Positions 55,961 through 64,000 of a DNA stretch of 64,000 nt are shown piece after piece. The notes beneath the pieces were generated by a model. It was given only the letters and a program-made list of their open reading frames with translations. It was not told the DNA's origin and did no database searches. The position numbers and the translations under genes are program-made. The DNA lies in assembly GCA_961205875.1 (NCBI GenBank), contig OY540809.1, forward strand, positions 13,652,267-13,716,266. The letters run 5' to 3'. Every line of letters starts with the position of its first letter. The first letter of the stretch is position 1. Source of the DNA: Sialis fuliginosa. Lineage: Eukaryota > Arthropoda > Insecta > Megaloptera > Sialidae.

Positions 55961-58140
55961 TTTTTTTTGTTATTTACAAAATTTTGGCAGAAAATCTGGA
56001 TTGAAAAAAATAACCTTAGAAAATTTAATCTTTACTAATTGTAAGTTAATATTTTCTCCATAATCGCCATTGGGTTTGTTATCTACGTTTAAGTAAACTA
56101 TCCGCAATTAACTACAGTTACTTTTTGTAATTTGGTACAATTGATTGACTTCGCTTTCTTATCAATTATTGTTTTTTTGTTATATTTATTTACCTCTTTT
56201 TTGTTTGGCCGGCGGCGTACAGGAATCTCATTTTTGTAGCAACTATATTATTATTTTATGATAAAAAACTTAACATGTGTTGTAAAGATGAAATGTCTTG
56301 ATTTAACTCGAGGCTAATTTGTTGAAAACGTTCATCGTATTTACAATAAGTTGATTATGAATTTTTATAAAATATACAGAAGAATACTTTGAGTAGGTAT
56401 GTTATTTAAAAAATCTTATTTTAGTATTTTCCCGCGTGTTTTATTCAAAATAAGTGAATAAGTATTACATTGTGTCTAAAATTTTTATAAAAAATATCAA
56501 TTCCTTAATACGGATCTGCCGTAAATCAATTATCATATAGTCTAAATTAATCCAAAGGTCTCAGGCTTTCGAACAGTGAAAGTTTCATAAAAATCGGTGT
56601 AGTAGTTTTCGTGTCAAGTCAGGTTAAAAATAACAAAAATTTAAAAACTATCAAATTGCATTAAATTATCATTGCCTGTAAAATGACGTAGACCTTCAAA
56701 AAACTAAAAATATTTTTGAGAGCCTAAAGATTTATAAATTAGAACATATTAATTTGAGTACAGTAGAAAGTTTTTAGTAAATACATTTTTCATAATATTT
56801 TTTTTAATTTTCTTCGTATATTTTTTTCAGATTTCAACAAAATTGTTGTGTCTTATTGTTTTAAAAGAACTATTACTAAAAAAAATTCCTACAAAATACG
56901 GACATTAAATTTATGATCAAATAATACTATAAATTAAAACCTAGGTTATATTAGGTCACATACAATATTCAAGAAAACAATCATAAATTATGTCTTACAT
57001 CGTCTAACCAGGATGAGATCTATGACCATTATTAACTCTTAGATCTATGCCATTGGACTGTTAAAACCTGTTGCTTTTTGACTTTACTTCTAATCTCTTC
57101 TCCTTGCTATAGTAAATTATATGGAAACTTTTATAGTTACACCCACAAATTGGACTTATATAGTCTTTGCATTCAAAGAACAGAAAAAATCGTCCGCAAA
57201 AGAACCGATTAAATTTAATTAATATGTTTTTATCGTGAGCATAAATTAATATCTTAATTTTAAAATTTAATTGGACTAGTTTTTTTTCCCATAATGTGCA
57301 ACTTATTTTTATGATATGGGTTATTAATTCTATTTGTAAGTTGTTATAAAATATTTATTATTTAAATTTTGATTAAGTTTTATAAATGAACGTGTTATAA
57401 ATAAATTATTTATGCGAATAGAATTTTAATCGTATAATAACAAAAGTTATCAGAATGATAACATATATTTAACATATATTTTGTTTATTGTTAATAATTT
57501 TCTTATAGTTTAACATTTTTTGATAACAAATCAAAAAAATATATATATACAAACAAATCCAAATAAAAAAACTGTCATGGATGACCCGGAACTTTCTTAT
57601 ACACAGTAGATACGTGTGTCTATATAAAACTAAATCTTTCTGGCTAACTGATAAAGAATATAAAAAAATGAATGGGCCATAAATTATAGAAAATAACGTT
57701 CTGTATAACTTTTATCAACAACATTTTTTCATAATTTGCCTCGTTTCAAAAATAATTCGGAAAATTCAAAAATTGACAAGATAATTATCAGTTTCCGTTT
57801 TAAAAAATAGGTCTCTCTCTAAATATAAAATTTCACCGTTCTTTTTTTGAGTTACAGTGTTTACAGACCGATAGACAGACAGACTTCATGGCAAAAATAA
57901 TGGAAATCAGAATCAGAGAATGTCAAAATGGATATTTCCATCATAATATCGAATTTGCTGTAAGAAATAACTATTTTCAATTTTTTGCGAACAAACTAAT
58001 AAAAAACTGTTTCAATAAACACTATAATTACTTTATCAAAATACCCAAAACAATTTATCTTATACTCTTTCACATGAACGCACTCTGATGGTAATTTAGA
58101 ACAAAGAACATAATATCTAAATGTCTGTATATCAGATGAT
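55961..58140. other. AT-rich DNA, no gene seen
   Basis: About 2.2 kb with no gene. A short piece of the widespread core (AAAAATCGGTGTAGTAGTTT) lies near 56588 and GACCGATAGACAGACAGAC near 57867. Remaining frames are AT-driven. Confidence 0.4.
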
Positions 58141-58300
58141 GTGTACAGGAAGACCGTATAACTGGACCATCATCATCAGCAGCATCGTCGTGAGCTAATG
58201 ACCTTGAGGGGGGTCGGTCTGAGCTGCCTTGCATCAACCTTCAAAATGACGTCATTTGAAACCAAAATGGCGTCGTCATTGTAATGACCTTGATAAACAG
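58141..58300. promoter_or_regulatory. Patch with CRE-like site and ATGGCG
   Basis: A GC-raised stretch (AGCAGCATCGTCGTGAGC, GGGGGGTCGGTCTGAGCTGC) with a perfect TGACGTCA at 58247-58254, then AAAATGGCG at 58264-58272. The same pair occurs at 4067/4101. It may be a promoter-like element or part of an old repeat. Confidence 0.25.
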
Positions 58301-58845
58301 CCCATTGTTTGTGAGGAATTTTTTTTCGTATGTTTTGCATCATGTTTCTTGCGAAACTGCAGTTTAGTTTTTTTGTTGTTGGTCGTTTATTAATGATTAC
58401 TATTATATTATCTGGTTTAATAATCATTATTAATTTGTATGACTTAAAATGCAACATGGTTTTTAATTTTTTTTGTAAACATGTTTTGCATTTTTATTGA
58501 TTGGTATCTTTTGTTTTTGACGTGAATACATGTTTAGGAAATGTTCATATTTTTAATTTTAACATTAACATTGGTTTTTATATTCCGGGTGTTAAGTTAA
58601 ACTACAGAACATAGGGAAATCAATGTAATTTCAGAAACATGTAAATATTTTTTCAATCAGTTATCAATGTTCTTCAAAATAATTAATAAATTTGTGGAAT
58701 TGTTTTATACATTAAATTAATTTGTATTTATATATACAACCCAGAGTTGGAAAGGGAGAAGGGGTTCAAAGTAATATTCCATTATTATTTTTCAATACGA
58801 TTGAAAATCAGTCTATATCTAATCTATACATATTATAAAATAAAA
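58301..58845. other. AT-rich DNA, no gene seen
   Basis: No gene or element boundary was recognised. Confidence 0.4.
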
Positions 58846-59110
58846 TCTCTCGCCGGGTCTGTCTGCACGATTTTCTTAATACTCACTAAGTACTGAACGG
58901 ATTTTATTCCGGTTTTCACTAGTAATGAACAGAGTGTCTTACGAGGAAAGTTTAGGTGTATGATTTGTGGATATTTTGTGTAAATTGTGAAAAGAAAAAC
59001 TTCGCATGCGCTGCGTAAATAGTAAGCGATAAGTGAAAATAAATCAATTTTAATAGGTTTATTACAGATTAAATTTATATCCCCGGGTAACACCGGATCT
59101 AATGCGCTAG
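58846..59110 (+). mobile_element. Helitron-like element, family D, copy 4
   Basis: Starts TCTCTCGCCGGGTCTGTCTG after an A, carries CTGAACGGATTTTATTCCGG, and ends CCCCGGGTAACACCGG, ATCTAATGCG, CTAG before T. A 5' TC, a 3' hairpin followed by CTAG, and insertion between A and T all fit Helitrons. At 265 bp it is non-autonomous. It is the only family D copy where both ends are readable. Confidence 0.72.
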
Positions 59111-59112
59111 TT

Positions 59113-59932
59113 CACGGGTTCCCAAACTGCGGTTCTCGGTTCCCTTGCTTGGCGGTATTGGGGAGATCAAAGGGAGCCCTGGTGGTTCTAGGTGTAGTTG
59201 GGGAGCCCCAGAAAGACAAAAGGGGGCCTTTTTAATATTACAAAATGTTATAAAACCCTTTATTACACAATGTACGTTTCTAATTTGTTTCATTGTTTGA
59301 TTCATGACAGTGACATTTCGTACTGACCACCAAAAAAATTATACCGGGTGAACCTGAAATTTGAATATCCACATTACCTGTTTTTGGTGTTTTTTTGCCG
59401 TTTTTAATTATCGTTTTAAAAATAAATATTAGATGTACCACAAAGTCAGTTTCGCTTTGTCTGGCAAACTTTAATAACATGTATTGAATTATCTCATTTA
59501 TCCGGCATTTCAACAGTATATTTCCATTCTTCATTTTTACGATCAGCCAATCCAAAATGTTAGTTATTTTTAACAACAATTCATTAAGAAACGCGATTTC
59601 TTTATGGTACCCCTAATTATAATTATGATTTTATATTATTATGGTTTTATATATTACTAGTATCGCCCATGATCGAAATTCGACCAACATTTTACCTGCC
59701 TTAACGGCAACATATAAACCTTTTGAATAACATACGTTTCATTCGGCTCCTTTTATAATAAATACTAAAAAATCGTACGACAATTTTGTATTACTATTAT
59801 ATAACACTAGATATGTACAATGTACATATATGAAAAAATGTTCACTACTGAAAATGTAAATTATTAGGGGAGCCTTGTAATTTTTTATAGCCTAAAAGGG
59901 GGTAGTGGGTCAAATAAGTTTGGGAACCTATG
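59113..59932. mobile_element. hAT-like element at Helitron 3' end
   Basis: An 820-bp element between exact CGCTAGTT copies (59105-59112 and 59933-59940). TIRs are CACGGGTTCCCAAACT and, complemented, CATAGGTTCCCAAACT. GGGGAGCC words recur inside both ends. The duplicated target is the terminal GCTAG/TT of the Helitron-like element, so the hAT-like insertion is the younger. Interior frames (68 and 99 codons, minus strand) show no transposase motif. Confidence 0.92.
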
Positions 59933-59940
59933 CGCTAGTT

Positions 59941-61700
59941 GATACAATTTATAAGGAATTTATATTACATTATATCAGGTAATGTAGAAAGTGGAAAAAA
60001 ACTTATGTTATTATTGAAATACAGTAATGTTCTCGAACAATGTTGTCGTAACATTGAAATGATGTTTGAGCAAGCGGCAACATGATGCGGATGTGAGAAA
60101 GTGCACATTTGGCAATGAAATTCTGTGTTGTAGATTGTATCATTTATTGTTTATCTATGGTTGAACCCGGAAAGTTAACATGACATCATAATGTAAACAT
60201 ATTATAGTAACTGTACATTTAATCGAATTTGTTTATATTGTGATAGTTACATGAGTTCCTTGAAACATACTATTTAATTTTTTGTATGAATATAAACAAA
60301 AGTAATTAGTGGTATATGGGAAATTAATTTAAATAAAACGTGATAGCAAAATTCAGTGTCTTAGAAATGTTTGTAGATTTAAAAAAAAATGTATTTTGTT
60401 CGCAAGTTTAGAAAATTTTAATTTTTGTATGAGGGGTCACTAGTGCAATTTTTGTTATATAGGGTGGTCCGGTTTGGGATACAGTCACAGAACATTAAAT
60501 ATACAGATATTTTAAGAGCTGATTCATTGGCTCCTTGTGAGTAAAAAAATGTACGGGAAGGTGGGGTCTATCTTCAATACCTTTCAAAAGTTATATATCG
60601 TTAAAATATTTTATTTTTTAATTTGTTGTAAGAATACCACAGAACAAAAAATATTTTCAAATTGAAATTTTAAGCTTTCAAATGATGTATTATATTGAAC
60701 TCGAATCTGCCTGTCTATCTTTCACAGTCTTCTGAATCACTAGAAACCTGAGATTTGGCATTATTACATAATAGTATACCATTTTCCGATTATTATACTA
60801 CATTGTTTTATGGCTTTTCGATAAATCAATTGAATTTCATTTGGAAATAAACGTTAAAAAGTAGAAATACAAGCTTCAAAATGCGTTGAAGATCGGTCTG
60901 CAACTTTTTTTTAACGAAGATAAATTGATTTAAATTTTACATTTTTTTTTCGTAGAAAAATAAAATCATTTTTTTTAAATCCGATGTCTCCGACTTCACA
61001 GCCTTGAGTATAACGTAAATATTAATATACCTTCTTACTTTCTGACTGATAGATTGTAATAAATCCAAAATACGTCATTCAGAACATCTGCATTATAAAA
61101 ATAACGAAAGAAAAAACATTTAATGAATGATGCCAATTCACGTTGAGTAGATACAGAACAAACTTGTAATGATTGACATAAATTAGTTAGAGCCGAGTTA
61201 AAGGAGACGGTGGGTTAGGTGAGGAGGAGTGGGGAGGGGGGTATTACATCAGCATAATGAGATAACAGAAGTTTTTCAGAAAGAGCTTCTTCTTCTTCTT
61301 CGAATCAAACAGATGTAGGAGGAAGTCCGAGATTAAATTTGTTGAACAGACGTGGTGTTCTCTTTGGGCCATTTGTTTGCGATGATTATTCCGATAATGT
61401 TCTGGGTGTATTAGCGTAGAACGGAAACTTTATTAAAAAAATAGCATCCGGTTTGTCAAAAGCGAACGATCGAATTGAACCTGATCTGCGTTTACGATTT
61501 TTTTTCTCTTGGGCGTGAATATTTTATTTCGTGGTTTTGAAAATTTACTTTTCTATTTATTAATTGTTTTTATACATTTGTTTGTTAATTAAGGTATTAC
61601 TCGGTGAGTTGAACAAGGTTCGATTTATGTTATAAAAAGAGAAATATTGTTGATTCGTGAATTTTCTCGGAAAAATAAAACAAAAATCAAGAGTTATACC
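59941..61700. other. No gene seen; mixed-sequence patch at 61190-61500
   Basis: Mostly AT-rich. The patch at 61190-61500 has GGAGACGGTGGGTTAGGTGA, a short (CTT)n tract near 61285-61300 and GAACGATCGAATTGAACCTG. It has no repeat relative in the window and may be regulatory or exonic. No recognised protein. Confidence 0.3.
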
Positions 61701-61800
61701 AAATTTTGTAAATAACTAAAAAATATTTTAAGAAGCTCCATTCAAAATCCTGAAATGATTCACCATCTGTAAGAAAAGATACTGGCAAAATAATTCTTAT
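61701..61800 (+). repeat. Half of MITE family B
   Basis: CCAAATTTTGTAAATAACTA, TAAGAAGCTCCATTCAAAAT and CCTGAAATGATTCACCATCT match the left arm of the element at 2243-2420. The right arm is missing. Confidence 0.7.
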
Positions 61801-62355
61801 AATCTTTATTTTATTATCTAAAAAACTTAAAATACTATCAAATGGTCTCTTAAATTTAACAATAATAATGTTTTATTTTATACATAATTTTTAATAATAT
61901 TCTTTCTTTTGTTCTAGGTAAGTCATTGAGATTCTTTCTTCTGTCATCTACTCAATCGATCTTTGTACTCATTAGTAAGTTACATATTAGTTTAAGTAAT
62001 GTAGTGATTGCGTTTCGAGGTGCACACATTTTATTAACAATAAAACACGAATCTGTGTACTGGAATTGTAATATTGTACTCAAAAAGTTTGAAATTAATT
62101 GGTCTAGTGCTGAGGGGTTTGGTCGTGTTTTATGACTTCCCAGGTGACATCGGACGTGATGTGCCGTTTGATGTTTTAGGGCGAAAGGAAACCAGTGGTG
62201 TAGGTAGTAACCTTGACTAAATTTGCTAAAAATAAATTTGAATAATTTATACAAAATAATTAATAAATTATTTCTGTTGAGATTTTTCTGCAAGACCTAT
62301 GGATGGGGACTTTTTTGTACAGATTGATAATTTTTTCCTTTCTTTCCCTGTTCTA
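61801..62355. other. No certain gene
   Basis: A 113-codon minus frame and a 69-codon plus frame overlap at 61926-62293. Neither has recognisable motifs. The plus strand around 62138-62212 (CCAGGTGACATCGGACGTG, GAAACCAGTGGTGTAGGTAG) is less AT-rich, and its CAGTGGTGTAGGTAG resembles an hAT-type end without a partner. Confidence 0.3.
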
Positions 62356-62359
62356 TTAA

Positions 62360-62569
62360 GGGATAAAGCCACTGCGACTGTTCAAAAATTTGATTTTTGG
62401 AGAAGAATTTATTTTTTTTGCTCATAACTTTGTAAATTGTTAATATTTTTCAATAAAAATTGGCATTAAGTAAGTTGAATACATACTTAATAAAATGTCC
62501 TTATCCAATCCTAAAATAATTAGTTATACCAATAAAAATTTTTTTTACCCGTCGCAGTGGCTTCCCTCC
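62360..62569. mobile_element. TTAA-flanked MITE
   Basis: A 210-bp element between TTAA at 62356-62359 and TTAA at 62570-62573. Ends are GGGATAAAGCCACTGCGAC and, complemented, GGAGGGAAGCCACTGCGAC; the inner 13 bp AAGCCACTGCGAC are perfect. TTAA targeting suggests a piggyBac-like source, but the ends differ from the element at 54196. Confidence 0.7.
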
Positions 62570-62573
62570 TTAA

Positions 62574-63322
62574 TTAATAAAAATAATTTAAATTTTGTCT
62601 TCTATATTACTCAACAGTTCTATTTAGAATAATATACCTTAACATATGAACCAAATTCTACCAACCACATGTGTTCTACGTTAAAAGTTTAGTTCCACTT
62701 TTATGTAGAGGACCATTTGAGTTATGAGGTCACTTGCTCGTCGATATTTTTTCTTATTAAACTGGGCTGCTGTAACATATGTATCAAATTACATATGTGT
62801 GGCTGTGTGTGTGTCGTACATGTGTCTAAAGCTTACGTTGAAGAAGGTTATACCCTTAAATGTAAAATCGATTTTGTTGTAGGCAGATCGAGTTAGTGGT
62901 AGCTTTATCAATTTAGAGGTAAAAAAATGCAGATGTGCCTTTTTTGTAATATATTATGTAGGTTGGATTTGGGAGAGGTGAAAGACATTTTTTTAAGGTT
63001 TATTTATTTATTTGATTGAGAAAATATCTCGATTTCTATTCAACTAATATTTACCAGAGTACCACCACGCATAGATTTTTATTCTATTTTGACTTATATT
63101 TTTTTTCTACAAACTTACAAAATAATGAGCAATTCAAATTCACAATTTTTAATGATTAAAAAAAATTCGTACACTGAGGTTTTTTTTAATTAGTGAGAAC
63201 AGCTGTAGATCGAATCTGTGATTGTATTTCTACTATTTTGACTTACGAGTATACAATACAGGATGATTCAGCACAGTCGTGCCATACTTGAACAGTACTC
63301 TGAGAAAAATATTTTAAGCAAA
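62574..63322. other. AT-rich DNA, no gene seen
   Basis: No gene. A GTGTGGCTGTGTGTGTGTCG tract lies near 62796. Confidence 0.4.
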
Positions 63323-63425
63323 AATTTAATATCTTGAGAACCCATTGTGCTACAGTTATGAAATTTGCTACAGTAGTAGCTTAGTATTAATAAGTGTTAT
63401 CGATACCCAGTATCAACCAATAGTA
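63323..63425 (+). repeat. Repeat pair F, copy 2
   Basis: TTTAATATCTTGAGAACCC, CTACAGTTATGAAATTTGC and AGTATTAATAAGTGTTATCG match the complement of 12930-13060 in order. Boundaries are not resolved. Confidence 0.55.
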
Positions 63426-63507
63426 GTTTTGACCAGGGTTGTATGGGTCTAGGAGGCCCGTAGATTTTTATCCAATATTTTTCAGAGTTAAAATTTTTAA
63501 TAAGGCT

Positions 63508-63952
63508 TTATGACACAAAATACACAAAAATATACTTTGCTCATTTATCATAGGATAAACCGTTTACGAGCAATATCGATGCTTCAATTTACACAAAATA
63601 AATTTATATTCCCGTTCTTTGATTAAAGGTAAGAAAAAAAGTTCATATACATATATCATCTAATACGTGTCCTCTTAGACCTATTGCCAGTTCTATTACT
63701 ATTGCAAGTACTTTACTAACATAGGTAACTAAAAAGCGATACTTAAAATGGCTGTTTGTTGGTAAGGATGAATATTTTGAAGTATACTTATATTATTTTT
63801 TTATCTTATTTTTTATTATAGAACAAGAATATAAATTTATTTTTTGAAGCATCCGTATTAAGTAAAATTCTGCATGCTTACTTTTGCATCGATATTACTC
63901 GTATAAGGTTTATCCTATGATATATTTATTTTTATTTTGTGCCATAAGTACA
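63508..63952. mobile_element. Foldback at right edge
   Basis: Arms 63508-63615 and 63822-63952 pair: ATCATAGGATAAACCGTTTA against TAAGGTTTATCCTATGAT, GCAATATCGATGC against GCATCGATATTAC, and AAATAAATTTATATTCCCGT against its near-complement. The right arm has about 25 extra bases. It lies wholly inside the window. Confidence 0.75.
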
Positions 63953-64000
63953 ATTTTATTCAAATGTCTAACTCAGGAAAAAATTAAAAAACAAAAAAAT

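Noticed and set aside
61952-62293. 113-codon minus-strand frame
   Set aside because: No domain, signal or family resemblance was visible, and it overlaps another frame on the opposite strand.

Overview
This window looks like intergenic or intronic DNA from an insect nuclear genome. It is strongly AT-rich, has no open reading frame longer than about 125 codons, and shows no bacterial gene organisation. It is packed with small non-autonomous transposable elements. Two kinds of repeat suggest Lepidoptera or a related insect: Helitron-like elements whose 3' ends carry 'CGCGGGTAACAGCTAG'-type sequence, and a fragment ending 'CGGAACCGTCAGGGCGCGAG'. That assignment is an inference from repeat style; no host gene is identified.

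No complete protein-coding gene can be supported. The best coding trace is a decayed pogo/Tigger-type transposase tail at 38471-38617, inside an element with terminal inverted repeats (TIRs) and TA target-site duplications (TSDs). A second weak trace is a lysine-rich minus-strand segment inside a 1000-bp hAT-like element at 19630-20629. One candidate host first exon ends at 27748. It has a long leader, a start codon in good context and a consensus splice donor. If it is real, everything to its right could be a first intron.

Layout: 1-9 kb has an interspersed repeat (895-1669) with an inverted relative at 55224-55960, a palindromic MITE (miniature inverted-repeat element), the first two copies of a TA-target MITE family, a foldback element, and a tandem duplication whose junction holds one of those MITEs. 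9-17 kb has a tandem array, a 3-bp-TSD MITE, an hAT-like MITE, and a three-level nest at 16094-17134. 17-25 kb has a foldback split by an hAT-like element with perfect 8-bp TSDs, several Helitron-like elements, and a tandem array bounded by 13-bp TIRs. 25-34 kb has a mariner-like MITE, two more hAT-like MITEs with perfect TSDs, the candidate exon and two foldbacks. 34-48 kb has the pogo relic, three-copy and two-copy MITE families, a degenerate tandem array, and a large foldback. 48-64 kb has further family members, a piggyBac-like MITE (TTAA TSDs) whose unoccupied paralogous site is also in the window, a GC-raised island near 51.2-51.7 kb, an hAT-like element inserted at the 3' terminus of a Helitron-like element, and a foldback at the right edge.

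The elements do not form a pathway. What links them is nesting order, which gives a relative insertion history, and shared terminal or subterminal motifs that would be the binding sites for transposases encoded elsewhere.
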